A DNA stretch of 64,000 nt from Clavulina sp. PMI_390 (taxonomy: Eukaryota; Basidiomycota; Agaricomycetes; Cantharellales; Hydnaceae), in NCBI GenBank assembly GCA_015039315.1, contig WIDE01000028.1, forward strand, positions 78,676 to 142,675, written 5' to 3'. The notes below the pieces were generated by a model, which was not told the origin of the DNA, searched no databases, and saw nothing but the letters and a program-made list of their open reading frames with translations. Below, one piece after another: positions 52,126 through 64,000 of the stretch. How positions within the stretch are numbered: position 1 is the stretch's first letter; each line of letters opens with the position of its first letter. Both the position numbers and the translations under genes were made by a program.

Positions 52126-55027
52126 ATGTCCACTCCCTCGTCTAATATCGGTCCCACTGTTAGTCCTTTGCACGCTTGCGCCTTCCGCTGGAACCTGCCA
52201 GTCTGCTCACAGTTTCCTCTGTTCTCTCGGCCAACATAGCCTGTGGTTCCGCTTCCAGCCTCTTCAGCGGACTCCAGCTTGCTTCAGATCCCAGGACCAT
52301 CATCTATCGACATTGAGGCGGTCATACAGGCTGCGACGTCATCGAGTGGGCAACTGTCTCCCGCCTCGCGCGATACTCGGACACAGCTGTTTGTTGGCAA
52401 TGTACGTAATATATAAGCTTTTCTGACCTGGTTCGAGTCCCTCAACTTGCGTATCTGGGTATTTTTTTTTGTCTCGTAGCTCCCATATCGTGTGCGGTGG
52501 CAGGACCTCAAGGACCTCTTCCGCAAGGCCGGGACCGTTCTCCGCGCCGATGTGAGCTTGGGGCCCGACAATCGCAGTCGTGGATATGGTACTGTTCTTA
52601 TGGCGAGCGCCGAGGATGCGAAGAAGGCTGTCGGTGAGTCTAAATCAATTCAATTTCTTGCCTTGTCTGCATTCGTCCTCTAGAGCGGCTGATCATCCCG
52701 CCCCTTCCATGGGCCCTTTTCCCTCCCGCAAAATAGACATGTTTAGCGGTTTCTCCTGGCAGACTCGTACTCTTGAAGTCCGCAGTGACCGGATACCTCC
52801 GGACTTGGATCTGTCTAATCCGCTCAATGCGCTGCAGTTTTCCAAAGCGCAAAACTCGTCCGGTCATGTTTACCCTTTCATCCCCCCCGTAAACGGCGCA
52901 TTCGTCAATATGGATCCAGTAGCTGCTCAGATACATGCTCGAGCCGCTGCCGAGGCGCAGCAGGCGCTTGGGCTGCCAGTAGCAAGTCCAATCCCACCCA
53001 GCACAGTTCCGAGTGTGAATATCACTCCCAACCTCAGCGCTACAGGCGCGAGTAAAATGCTCTTTGTTGGGAATGTAAGAATCTCCTATCTAGTCTACGA
53101 AACTTGCTCTTGACGAAACTTGCCTTATCCCAGTTACCGTTTCACTGCCAGTGGCAAGAGTTAAAGGACTTGTTCCGTACCGCCGGTCAGATCGTGCGCG
53201 CAGATGTGGCTTTAGGACCCGATGGGAGATCTCGGGGCTTCGGGACGGTGCTATTTGCGAACGAAGTCGACGCCGCTGCTGCCGTAGCTATGTTTAATGG
53301 GTTTGTCCTTCGTGATCATCTGTGCTAGGATCACACCTAACCAAGATCCATAACACAGTTTTGAGTTTAATGGCCGCACACTCAAAGTTCACCACGACAA
53401 ATTTAGTCAAGGCCATGACTCACAGTCCCCAAGCTTGGGACCCATCTCTGGACACTCGACCCATGCTCCTAGCAGTCCATTGCCTGACTATTCCTTGAAT
53501 CGCAGCCCCGCGTTTTCACCTGCCTTCGGGAGTCCTTCTTTTGCCCAGCAACAAATGTTGGGGATATATCAACAGCAGGGGTATGCTTTAGCCAGCCCAT
53601 CGCCTTTCCAAGCGAGTATTCTCCACTCCCGCCCTGGAAGTCCTTTCCCTCCTCACGTGGACCACCCAGGGCAATATCCCTCGGCTCTTGAATTGTCGCG
53701 TGCTACTCCGGAAGTCCTCGCACATCCGATACATGGAAGCCACCTTCGAGCATCCCTCGCCACACCTCCCCCCGCGCCTGCTCGTCCACTTGCATCTGGC
53801 CGTTCGTCGGCCATAACTAAACAGCAATCCCAGAGCGGCACACCTGCGGCAACCGTCGGGCTTGAAAGGTCTGAATCCAAAACCATCCCGATGTCAGAAC
53901 CCTCTTCAAGCAAGAGTGGAAGTTCCTCTACACCTGAGGCCGAAACATTTGGAGCTCCTGGTAGTATAACATCAGCAGCCGTCCCCGCTCCTCTAGGCCA
54001 TGCTCCAAAGAAAAAAGTTTCTTCCGCTCGAGCCGACGGTCGACGGCCGCCTGGACTCATCTCCCTCCCGCCGTCATCATCCTTCTCAACCAACCCTCTT
54101 TCTCCCCACATGACTCGTGGTATACCAATCACTCCTAGTATGCCCGGATTCACGTTCCATGCCCCTGCGATGTCCACTCCTCCTCTATCCCACCACCTCC
54201 TTTCGCCAGGACTTGGACCATTCTCCCCCGGAATCCCATATTATACTTCCTTTGTGAATACTGCTCCGGGTGGCCCGCTTCCACCTATCGAGCCTCCTCC
54301 CTCCATGTTCAGCATGTTTGGCCCAACTTCTCATTACTCCATACCTCCCCCAGTCTCGCCCCTCCACCACCCACTCATGGGAGCAACTTCTGAATACTAC
54401 CAGGCCTCAGTTCCACCACCGGATTCTGTGTTAAATGGTGGTCAGTATTATCAGATGGTGCCAGTTGCTGCGCAGGATACACCAGTTGCGTCTCCTCATA
54501 ATCAGCAATCGCCTTCAGAAGCTCCGGACTACTTCTCTGCCGCTGTTTCTTCTCCCAGAGAGCCAAATCCTACTGAAGCAGTGAGTCTGCCCATCGGAAG
54601 GTCAATCAGTGTTGGTGTTGGGAGTGTGGGGTGGAGCTCAGAACCGAGCACTGTACCAAGCTCATCTGGCGCTTCTTCCCCGCGTCGGGTCGAACCCAGC
54701 TCTCGTGGCACATCCTTGCCCGCCGATGGTGATGAGCACTCGCCCAACTCTGCGCGTGATTCTCCTCCAGTGGTAGATGGTCGAGCCCTACCGAGTCAGC
54801 GTGCCAGTGGAGCTGTCCTCCCATCTGGATCATATTCCTCCGTCGCTTCACATGGGCGTGCCAAAAGCCAGAGTCCGAACGAATCTGTCCCCTCTCTTGC
54901 AATCAGACAAATACAGCCAGGCACCCCTGGAAGCGAGAGGCGGATGAGCTGGAACGATCTGAGTGGTCTTCAACGGGGTATCACTAAGCTCTCGCTCAAG
55001 GGCAAAGGGGACCGTCCCCGCTCATAA
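52126..55027 (+). CDS. RNA-binding protein with two RRM domains
   Basis: The ATG at 52126 begins MSTPSSNIGPT. RRM1 has RNP2 LFVGN joined to LPYRVRWQDLKDLFRKAG across an intron, and RNP1 SRGYGTVLM. RRM2 has MLFVGN joined to LPFHCQWQELKDLFRTAG and RNP1 SRGFGTVLF. The two introns fall at the same place in both RRMs, so the domains arose by internal duplication. The remaining 500 or so residues are Ser/Pro/Gly-rich and probably disordered, with KKKVSSARADGRRPPG the main basic patch. The end RMSWNDLSGLQRGITKLSL before the stop at 55027 looks like a short conserved helix. Yeast relatives act on mRNA export or decay; the exact role here is unknown. Confidence 0.85.
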
Positions 55028-55275
55028 ACGACCCACCATTCCGTTATTTTGCGTATCGCCTGCCGTTGCTCCAGTGTATGTTTCATTGCTGATTTATTCT
55101 ACATGCTTATCCCCAGTTTGTTGGTGGGAAATATTAGTCTTCAGTACTATAGTGCACTGACTTGTCATGCTACTTTCAGAGAACGTCTCACCATGTATAT
55201 TAGAAGGCATCCATTTCCCGTTACTTTTTACACTATTCGATCTGCACTATTCATTTCCAATACTCAAACCCCAGC

Positions 55276-58200
55276 TCATTGTAACGCAGCTGCTAAAAAC
55301 TCGGCTTTATCGCGTGTATGAAGGGAGGGTGCACCAACAGCTGGCACCTCCATCGGCCGTCGGCCTGCATACTCAAGGTTGTGGCTCCATCCAAGCTTCT
55401 CAAAGAGAGAAGGCATACGAAGAGCCGCATATGTATATGCTCCTTGGTTACGAGCCTCTTCCTGGATCCACTGGATTCGAATATTCTCCGCATCAACCCC
55501 TGAGCTGTCAACAATATCGCGAAGGGTAGAAGCTAGCAAAGAGAAGGGGAAAGGACACAACTCTTCCACACGGATGACTTGGATCTCCGATTCGAGGGCC
55601 TTGTCCTTGATCTCCTTGGCAAGATCGTAATATACCTTGCCTGAAACTAGGAGGATCTTGCGTAATTCAGGTGATGGGCGGCGTTCATCTCTCGGGATAG
55701 GTTGGAAACGGGTGTTTGAGCCCATAGCCTCAATCGAGGAGGTGGAGAGCTAAGTGAAAGGTTTCAGCAAAGCGCGGGGGTCAACTGACTAACGCCACCG
55801 TACCGGTGATCGAAGAAGCCCCTTTGGAGATGCTACAATCAGGGGCTTTCGATGATTCCGCTTCATTTGGCGGCGCAGGAGATGGAAGTACTGGGCCGGT
55901 GTAGTGGGGTTGACGATATGGATATTCGCTAGCATGAAGCGGCGATGAGCAGGAACGCGCCCATCAAAGAACCACAAATTGATTGCGGCACTCACTGTCG
56001 ATTGTATGATCATGGTAATCGAACGAATCGTTCGTGAGCTTAATAGGTAAACGAATAGTAGGTCAGCTTCCGTCGTCTAGTGGAAGCTCAAGAACCCTAC
56101 TGACCTGAAGGAACCGTTCGATGCGAGACGACGAGTGCTCCGGTCCTGCACCATCCAGGCCGTGCGGGAGGAGCATCACAATCCCGCTTTGTTTGAGCCA
56201 CTTGGCTGCAGAGCGGAGGGTTTAGGTCAATTCATCTGCGGCGGCTGAGAATCCGCGCCAAAGACGTACTTTGTGATGAAGCAACGAAAGTATCGATGAT
56301 AACCTGGGCATGTATAGTTAAGGGAATGGAAAGATAGTAGTGAATGGCGGGGCAAATACCTGCGAACCATTGTGGAAGTCACCGAACTGAGCTTCCCAGA
56401 TTGGAAGCAAGCCAGGACTCTCCCATGACATTCCTAATTCGAACTACACAGGGCATCAGTTGTGAATGGTTCGATGATCGACATGAAAGGTCATACTCCT
56501 AAGACGGCCATCTCACTCAGCGAGCTGTTTGCCAATTCCAGCTTGTGACTAGACGACAGGGCATTCAAGGGAACGTGAACGTTCTCGGTTCGCTGATCAA
56601 CCAGCATTGCATGACTGGAGAAACCTTGTCAGGGACCTGAGCGCCTTTTTCATGCGATCACGATACGCACCGGTGGCTGAATGTACCCCTGCCGACATCT
56701 TGGCCGCTGATGCGGATATCGAAGCCTTCTGTGATAAGAGAGCCGAATGCTAGTGCCTAGGGGGTGATTCGTTGAGCGGAGAGAGAAGCGACCCAAATTG
56801 GCGACCCTCACCTCCGCAGTACCCCAGTCCAGGCTGTTGCCGGACTCCAAACTTTGAATACGCGCTTTGATGTGCCTTTGCAAACGCGGGTGAACTTCCT
56901 ACTCGAATAATCAATGCTCGGGTCGGCCAACTCAGTCATACAAGCGAGGCTACACGTACAAAGTCAATGGGCACATGAACGCTCGCAGTCCCTATCTCAC
57001 GGAGCTTGGCGATATCCACGCCAGTGGAGGGATCCTTCCCTTCAAGGCCATCAGGGCTCGATGGCCATACCATCGAGGACCATCGGCCACCCAGAGTGTC
57101 GGCTTTAGGGACGTAGGATTCCACCCCCTTGAGCTGCTCCTCAAGGAACGCTTTGTAAGATTTACGCGCTTTGGATGCCTCATCGCTGGTGATGGTATCC
57201 TCTGCCTATTGCGTGTGAGGATCAATAAACCGTCGACAAAACACGAGGACGTAAGAAACGGACAATAAGCTTGTCCTCGTAGAGGACTGGAACGCTTTTT
57301 CGGCTCCTGATCTTGTGGTACATCTGTGGCTGAGTAAAAGCGGGCTCGTCGAGTTCATTGTGGCCCCTGCAATGGGAATGAGTTGACCGATGACCGCCGT
57401 TGCATTCCATAAAGCGCGGTGGGGCTTACCATCGGCGGTAAGTGATCAAGTCAATTATGACATCCTATCGTCATGGCATGAGAAAGGGAACTCTGTGACG
57501 AATGTGGGGTTACGGACCTTTCTGAAATGATTGCGATAGCTGAAGGCGGCATCCACGGCCCGGACGACATCTATGGTGAAAGGTAAGTTGAAGACAACTT
57601 GGAAGGTACAACTAATCTTGCCTTCTGGATGATCACCGTTCACATGAAGAACAGGGGCATTGATCATTTTCCCAATGTCCGAACAATATAAGGACGATCG
57701 AGCGCTCGAGGCTGGTGTTGTGTACCCAATGCTAGAGATGGGGTCAGGAAACTTTCTAGGGAACTGCAGCCGATCTTACTTATTGCTTGAAGGTAAGGGT
57801 CAGTGGCTTGTGCAAGGTATCAGAATAAGTGACATACTTCACAACTAAATGAACACTTCCTCCGCTGGTATAATGCGGAAGATTACCTATGACACAAAAG
57901 AACGATTAATATTCATGCAAGTACGTGGCTTGAGGCTTGTGGAGATTTATACTTACTCAATCCTAGGCCTTCCATCACAACACCTTGTCCAGTAAAGGCC
58001 GCGTCTCCATGTAGTTGAATGCACATAACCTTATCACCAAGAGCACAATCAGGGTCAGCATCCTTGAGCAGGGCCTGTTGTTTTGCCCTTGTTTTCCCCA
58101 ACGCAACAGGGTTCACGGCCTCTGGAACGGAGTGTCAGCTTGTAACTGGGCTGCTCTCAACGAAAGAACGTACCCAAGTGTGAAGGATTTTGCAGCAAGG

Positions 58201-59453
58201 ATACGTGTGTTCGATTCGATCCGTACGTAAGATCAGCGGAGGCAGCTAAGCTACAATGGTGAGTGAGATACATGGCTAGTGGTTAAGTAGAGCTTACGCA
58301 AGTGACTAATGACATCACCCGTAGCTCCAAGCCCCTCAGGCATCTCCAAGCCACCTCTGATCTTGTGGAAAAGAGCAGTTGGAGAGCCTTGAAGTAGATC
58401 TGTGAGTAAGGAGAGTCGACCTGGACCATGTCATAGATCTGATGTTAGACTAGGGTTAGCGAAGAGATAGCAGAGAACGGACCTCGATGTGGCATACAAA
58501 GTATGATATTTTCGACGCCGACTGTAGCACATGTGCGGTTAGCTTGAGAATTCATGCCAGGGTTGTTGGACGAACCTTGAGCCGATGACATGAACAATGC
58601 GTCTAACGCGGGCAACATGGATTCTGCGCCTTCAAGACCATACCGCTTCAAGTTGGGGAACTTAGTTTGCAGAAACTGGTCAAAAGTTTCACTGCGCATC
58701 ATGAGCGACCAGATGCGTTGCTTCTTCTGAGAATCCACCTCGAACGCTTGCTGTTCTCCTTCGAGGAAGTGGGACCACCACAATCGCTCGCTTTTGTTCG
58801 GGGAGTGCATATATTCAAAGGATATCCTTCCCACGTAGGTCGTTCGAAGGCGACGAACAATGGCCTCCAGGCTCATCATGTGGTCACTGGGATCGGAGCC
58901 GTCTTTCTCCAGGACACTCCGATTCCACAATATCCCGTTGGTGTTATAGAGCCGCTTAGGATCTGAGAGTCCATAGCGAGTGGGGTCCAGTGCCGCCACT
59001 TCTTCACGCTGCAATAGGTCCAATGGGTCGATGGTCGCAGCGCGATGTCCTGTGACAAACAGACAGCTCCATTTCGTCAGAATGGGAATGACAGCGAGTC
59101 ATGCTCTGAATAATCACCATGAGTTCTAACGCTATCTACATAACGAAGCTGGGAGGGAGAAATGAAACATCAGTGTTTAGAAATGGATGGAGAGTAACGA
59201 CTGTGTCGTGCTTACCAGTGGAGCGTTCAAGGCCCGGTTCTCGAGCTGTGCAGACGTGTCTATCACAAGATACTTGTCAACAAGATGCAACGGGATGGCC
59301 CGGGTAGAACTAACAGTCAGGCAGAACATAAGCTTTGGCTCGTCTATAGCCAAACGCGCTATCATCGTGATAGAGTTGCACCAATCTAGGGAGTCGGTTC
59401 TGGAGCTTGCTGGTCCGCGAGACTAGTTGAGGCCCGCGCGTACGGGATAACAT
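55276..59453 (-). CDS. 2-oxoadipate dehydrogenase E1 (DHTKD1-like), mitochondrial
   Basis: The ATG at 59453 starts [20 protein letters not shown], an Arg-rich presequence, then [37 protein letters not shown] and [19 protein letters not shown] sequence. Thiamine-enzyme blocks follow: [93 protein letters not shown] and SSRIERFLQ. The C-terminus reads [29 protein letters not shown] and ends AEFLAAALQ at 55276. The early YGYR-type motif and the lack of the longer OGDH N-terminal segment favour DHTKD1 over KGD1. It would decarboxylate 2-oxoadipate in lysine and tryptophan breakdown. Many short introns are implied. Confidence 0.82.
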
Positions 59454-59699
59454 AGTGCGGTCTGTGCGTTCGAATCAAAACAAACCGTGTTGGGGGAAAG
59501 CTGGTGGGGGAAGAGTAACGAGAGGGCGCGTGATCTGCCCACATGATGCGTCACGTCAACTCAGCTTATGTACACAAATCTCACAACGTTTCTTGTTGGT
59601 GCGCCGATTGTGGGGTCTAGATTGAAGATTGAGATTCATAATGACTATTATACTAGTGAACAGTAAAAAAGACTGATGCCGCTGAGGGGGATGGCAAGG

Positions 59700-61745
59700 T
59701 CACATCCGCTCGAGAGGCGTCAAGCTGAGCAAACGCATGGCCGCTCCCAAGACATCCTTGGCCGTCAAGAACAACCACAGACGAGCTTGAGCCTTCTCTA
59801 CGTCAGCTTCGCCCTTGACAGCCAGCAACTCCCATGCGGAACTAATCGCGTGCGACAATTTGAAGCAGAATGTCACCACACCACTTGGTTCGAGCTTGTC
59901 CAGAGCGGTTTTAACGACATCGGGATAAGAGGCGAGCAACATGATAATTTCTCGAGCTTTGGGCTCTGAGATCTTGTCAGTGTTGATAGAAGCGGCGGCA
60001 GGGAGAGGGAGAAGCTCGGGATTCTTCCGAGCCATCGAGGATAGGCGAACGTGAGCATACTGCAAGTATGGGCCAGTATCACCCTCAAACGACAACATTC
60101 GAGTCCAGTTGAACGTATAGTTGTTGATTCTAAATGTTGAGTGATGAGGGGAGGAGGTCTTGGCGCAACAAGATGATAAACGCACCGTTTTGCTTGCATA
60201 TCCTGAATTTTGATGGCAGTAATACCCAGTTCACGGCTAGTGACTTCGGGATCCTCAACGGCTGCGTACTTTTCTTCGTTCTTCTTCATCTGTTCGTGCA
60301 TGACCTCGGTAGCCTCCCGAATAATGTCGTCCAAGAATACTGCGGTACCTTTTCGAGTGCTCATGCCAAGTACAAGCCCGTAATTGACGTGTTGCAAACG
60401 ATCTGCCCAAGGGTACCCAAGCAAAGTAACAACCTTGATGAATTGAGCAACGTGCATGTCTTGTTGCGAGGAGATGACGTAGATCATCTTGTCAGGCTTG
60501 TACTTGTCGTACCGCTCAATCGCACCACCGATATCACGCGTCAGATACAAGGTGGTGCCGTCTAATTGCCAGCAATCAACAAAAATCAGAAAAATAACTC
60601 CGCGTCAAGGTAATCAGTCTAAATACCTTTCTTTCGCACGACAGCTTTCCCAAGTTTGTATTTCTCGAGATCGATCAACTTCGCTCCATCCTCAGCGCCT
60701 GTCACAAGGCCAACTTCTTCCAGTCGATCAACAGCATTGTTCAGATACTCTCGGCTGACGGTGCTTTCCCCAAGGTACAAGTCGAAGTGAACGTTCAGGC
60801 GAGCATACTCTTCTCGGTACTTCTCAATCGAATGCTCCCTCCATACCCTCCATTGCTTCAGCGCCGACTCGTCGCCTGAGGAGACACTTAGTTGGGAGCA
60901 AAAATAATTAGATAGAGCAGTTTCTCACCGTCCTCCATGCGTTTGAAGTATGCACGAGCTGCATCATGTACTGCAGGATCTGTGTCCGCATCCTTGTTGA
61001 TCTTCACATACACCTCATATAGATGTTTGATAGCATCTTTTTCTAGAGCTTCCTCACTGCCATACTTTTCGAAGCCTACGGCAATAAGACCGAACTAGTG
61101 CGAATCCTCATGAGCGGTTAAAAATTGGCAGATTATGCATACGGTGCTTACTTGTTTACCCCAGTCTCCTAGGTAGTTAGTAGCGATAGTCTTCCACCCG
61201 TTGGCTTGATAGAGGTTGATCAAGAACTGGCCAATAATTGTGGAGCGAAGATGCCCAATGTGGAACTGCTTGGCAATGTTCGGCGAGCTATACTCAATCA
61301 ACACACTCTTGCCAGAGCCCGATTTGTTGAGACCATATTCGGGTAGCTTCGATTCAGTGTGGTATGTTTCCCTCTCGATGGTTGAGAGTACCACCCGGGC
61401 AAAAGTCTCAGGCTTCGCGTTGAAGTATAAAAAGGCCCCAGCCTGCTTGACAGACTCGATGCACTCATCGGGTTCGAAGGCGTCGACGACTTTTTTGCAC
61501 CAATCGTCCGGTTTCCCACCAAGACGGAATCGGGGCATCGCAACGCAGAAATCCCCTTCTTTCTTGAGGATATCTACACCATCGAAGATCTTGTCCAAGG
61601 AGAGGGTAGGGATTGCGCGGTTGACCTGGGCGGCGACAGCAGTTCGGAAGAGATCCAGAGGAGCTCGAGAGAAATCTGTCCCTGGGATGCTGGGATAGTT
61701 ATATGCGGGTGGAGGAGCTGGTTGTGGAGTCCCCGAGTAGGACAT
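59700..61745 (-). CDS. Arginyl-tRNA synthetase (class I)
   Basis: The cytosolic start is the ATG at 61745 (MSYSGTPQPAPPP). Blocks are VLIEYSSPNIAKQFHIGHLR, with the HIGH signature and the preceding SPN, NYLGDWGKQ joined to FGLIAVGFEKYG, YLTRDIGGAIERYDKYK, SSQQDMHVAQFIKV, VLGMSTRKGTAVFLDD with the KMSKS-equivalent MSTRKG, NWTRMLSFEGDTGPYLQYAH and the anticodon-binding end LLSLTPLERM at 59700. The enzyme charges tRNA-Arg. About six exons are implied. The upstream in-frame extension is described separately. The gene diverges from the DHTKD1-like gene, 246 bp away. Confidence 0.93.
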
Positions 61746-61868
61746 GTTTCGAGAGAAATGAAGAGATGGGAGAGTGGATAGACGCGATCGATATGATATA
61801 CGAGTACAAAGTCGTGAAGAGGTCGTCAAAGGAACGAAAACGCGAAGAGACCACAGATTGGCTAGCGT
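61746..61868 (-). promoter_or_regulatory. In-frame AUG-less extension, candidate mitochondrial presequence of arginyl-tRNA synthetase
   Basis: Upstream of the ATG at 61745 the frame stays open for 41 codons back to a TAA at 61871-61869. It contains no ATG, but it has near-cognate codons TTG (61829), CTG (61856) and ACG (61868). From TTG the peptide reads LTTSSRLCTRISYRSRLSTL and continues PSLHFSRN, with five Arg and no Asp or Glu, the composition of a mitochondrial presequence. Known yeast precedents are GRS1 (TTG) and ALA1 (ACG) using near-cognate starts for mitochondrial isoforms. Whether it is translated is inference. Confidence 0.6.
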
Positions 61869-61871
61869 TTA

Positions 61872-64000
61872 TTATCTCTGACTCGATGCAAGGATTTTTG
61901 GATAATTGTGGGCTGTTTGTATATGTTGATAGACCGACTCGATGCACACACGAACTGTCCGTGAATTGGGGTTTGATTCCAGCATTGGGGTTGATGAAGA
62001 TTGGTTATCACCAAAAGCATCCCAAGATCGACTATCAAACCCACTTCCTACTCCCTATAGCACGTCGCAAGTTCGCTTTTCCTATATCCCTCAGCATCTA
62101 CAAGCGTGGCCTGAATCAGCATTGTCGTTGTCCCTTGTCTCAGGACAACGAACCTAACACTGTATAACATGCGGGATTTCATGACATACTGTCCTCCGAT
62201 CCGTTTCGTTGTGCTGAGCCTTGCGCTTCCACCATGACTTCCTTTTCAATTGATAATCACTGAATCAAACACCCAACTCGCTGAAGAGGGTATCGTCAGG
62301 CCCTTGAATCTCGCCATAAAGTCAACTCGAAGCCCCATATCCTCTAGAATCGAAAATAGTAAGTGTGTCCAATTGCCCCCAATCGCTCAACACCCGAGGG
62401 AATATCCACCCAACCTGGGCAGCTTAACACTGGTCTCGATGTAAAACGCCACCATCTATCACAGCAGTCACCTCTTTCGGGCTCAATAATTCTCAAACTC
62501 ATATCCGTATTACCCTACAACAAATACCAGCCGATCGATCAAAAGTGAATGTTCGGCACGACAGCCGGTCGCGTGGGTCGCTGGGTTCGCTCTCCTCATA
62601 AGGCAACCGGCCGCCTGGGTCTGGAAAGCTTCTTCTTTCTCTGAAAATCTCTGTTAAACTGTCCTCAGTAATTATTCAGCTTGTCAGCGGCAACGGCGGC
62701 CGTCGGAGTTCCCGCATCGCCCCTGTCAAGACCACTTATGCGTTCTTTCTGATCGAGTTGCCATCCGGCTGGATGACTGCTATTACTGTCAGGATCCGAA
62801 ATAGCCAACAATTGTTATGGGCCCCCAGCTGGCTGGCTTCTATCCGGAGTTCCATAGGACAGCGCATCTGACGTCAATAATTCCTATCAAGTCCACCTTT
62901 TTGGAACATCACGGCAATGTTGCGCTCGCATTGTTGCCGCTCAAGGTCCACGGGTAGCTCACCGCAGCCAGCCGCCTCGGCTGACACTTGCCAGTCTAAG
63001 GCCCTGCGAATCCCGTATGGATCGCCCAAACTTCTCCAGACGATTTGGCCATGATACAAGAGAAGACACGCGAATCAAACTGTTGTTTGACAGCCACATT
63101 ATGATCTCCTCTAACCTCACGTTACTCGGCTTCTTCTGTATTGGACCTCCTTAGTTAGCTACGCCTACCCCGCTAATCTCGTTGTTGAGGCATTCAAGCT
63201 GACAATCCCAGGCAACCACCATGATTATATGTTCTGCTGCTCCTCACCATCCTCCTGGATTTCCTCAGAACCAATCTCATTTCCGCCTGGGTACACGCGT
63301 CTTTACATGAAGATCTTTTTATAAAATACCGTCGATGATCGGCATACCTACACAGCCTAGAGCAATGATCTAATTTCTGATCACATAAACAAGTAAATAA
63401 GTGACTGCATGAAACCAGCGGGGGCCCGTCCCGCGGCGTCGTCGCGCCCCGAATTTCCTGCCGGGTCCATTTGAATGTCGACATGGGCAAGAAAGGGTGA
63501 CCTTCTGCCCATGAATCTATGATGTAGTTGCCGAAGATGCCTGCCGCCGGAAGAGGCACCCGGGGTCAATGTCGCACACAATGGACTGCCTCCGAGCGCA
63601 TGTCCCCTAGCATCCAGACTCAACAGATGCACAAATTTGACAGCCAATCAAGTGAATGCTAGAACGAAGTGCAAAAACTCGATTGTCAGCAGGTGACCGC
63701 ACTCACTTGGTCATCCATCCGACATCTGTCACCTGGATTTCGATGGCTGAGAGGGGCGGCTGAGGCGGATCTCCGACGCAAATCTTAAGCTTACTGCATC
63801 TGTATCTGTATACATCATGCGTCGCTTCTTCCCGTGCCGCCATAACTGGGGAAACGGTCGCGGTCTCAGGTATGAGTCGCATCAGACTTACATGTGACAC
63901 TCTTCACAATATCATAGCACATCTGAGGTCGCTGCTTGACCCCTTAACCCTACCATTCATGGCACAGTTTGCATGGCCTACCGCCAAGAGTCCGAGTAAG
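61872..64000. other. Gene-poor right end
   Basis: I could not identify any gene in these 2.1 kb. Small frames exist, such as a 31-codon ATG frame at 62549-62644 (MFGTTAGRVGRWVRSPHKAT) followed at once by stop and a splice-like donor, and minus-strand frames near 63194-63900. None carries a family motif. No terminal repeats or transposase were seen. Confidence 0.45.

Noticed and set aside
56060..56110. tRNA-like string gtcgtctagtggaag
   Set aside because: It resembles a tRNA start by chance. No acceptor stem pairing or T-loop at the right distance was found, and it lies inside the DHTKD1-like gene.

Overview
The window is nuclear DNA from a filamentous fungus, most likely an Agaricomycete basidiomycete and possibly a Rhizoctonia/Ceratobasidium-type species. 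The reasons are many short GT..AG introns (about 50-90 bp) cutting almost every gene, tight gene spacing on both strands, and lineage-typical families: F-box-like proteins, a FunK1-type kinase-like protein, expanded TKL-like kinases, and the fused NUP98-NUP96 precursor. All gene models were spliced by eye from frame continuity and family motifs, so exon edges are inferences. No rRNA, tRNA, CRISPR array or intact transposon was recognised.

Layout. Bases 1-3852 hold three tandem monoacylglycerol-lipase-like genes, the first cut by the window edge. Bases 4805-9130 are a CSC1/TMEM63-type osmosensitive channel gene carrying an internal 155-bp tandem duplication across an intron. Bases 8925-20060 are a mosaic of two nested segmental tandem duplications. 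The apparent ancestral order was channel gene tail, phosphoglycerate-mutase-like gene (PGM), short-chain dehydrogenase (SDR), F-box gene, NUP98-96 tail. Today two PGM genes, two SDR genes and one F-box gene look intact, and between them lie decayed pieces of SDR, channel tail, PGM, NUP tail and F-box. Bases 19981-26373 are NUP98-NUP96. Bases 26569-29389 are a FunK1-type probable pseudokinase with an unusual N-terminal region. Bases 29694-30412 are 3-hydroxyanthranilate dioxygenase with an early stop codon.

Bases 30688-35499 carry an F-box-like acidic protein, a small mitochondrial-type protein and a GPI-anchored GH128-type glucanase. Bases 36017-41236 are another tandem duplication: a basic, probably nucleolar protein gene plus a two-domain DJ-1/PfpI gene. 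In the first copy the DJ-1 gene is frameshifted by a 29-bp duplication; in the second copy the neighbour gene has decayed. So one intact copy of each gene remains. A secreted beta-lactamase-fold hydrolase, an FAD amine oxidase, two TKL-like kinase genes (one with tandem pseudokinase and kinase domains, one with a beta-3 Lys to Arg change), a two-RRM protein, a DHTKD1-type 2-oxoacid dehydrogenase E1 and an arginyl-tRNA synthetase follow. The synthetase has an in-frame, AUG-less N-terminal extension that looks like a mitochondrial presequence. The last 2.1 kb hold nothing I could identify.

Most single-copy genes are housekeeping (nuclear pore, translation, lysine and tryptophan catabolism). The accessory character comes from repeated local tandem duplication followed by complementary decay.
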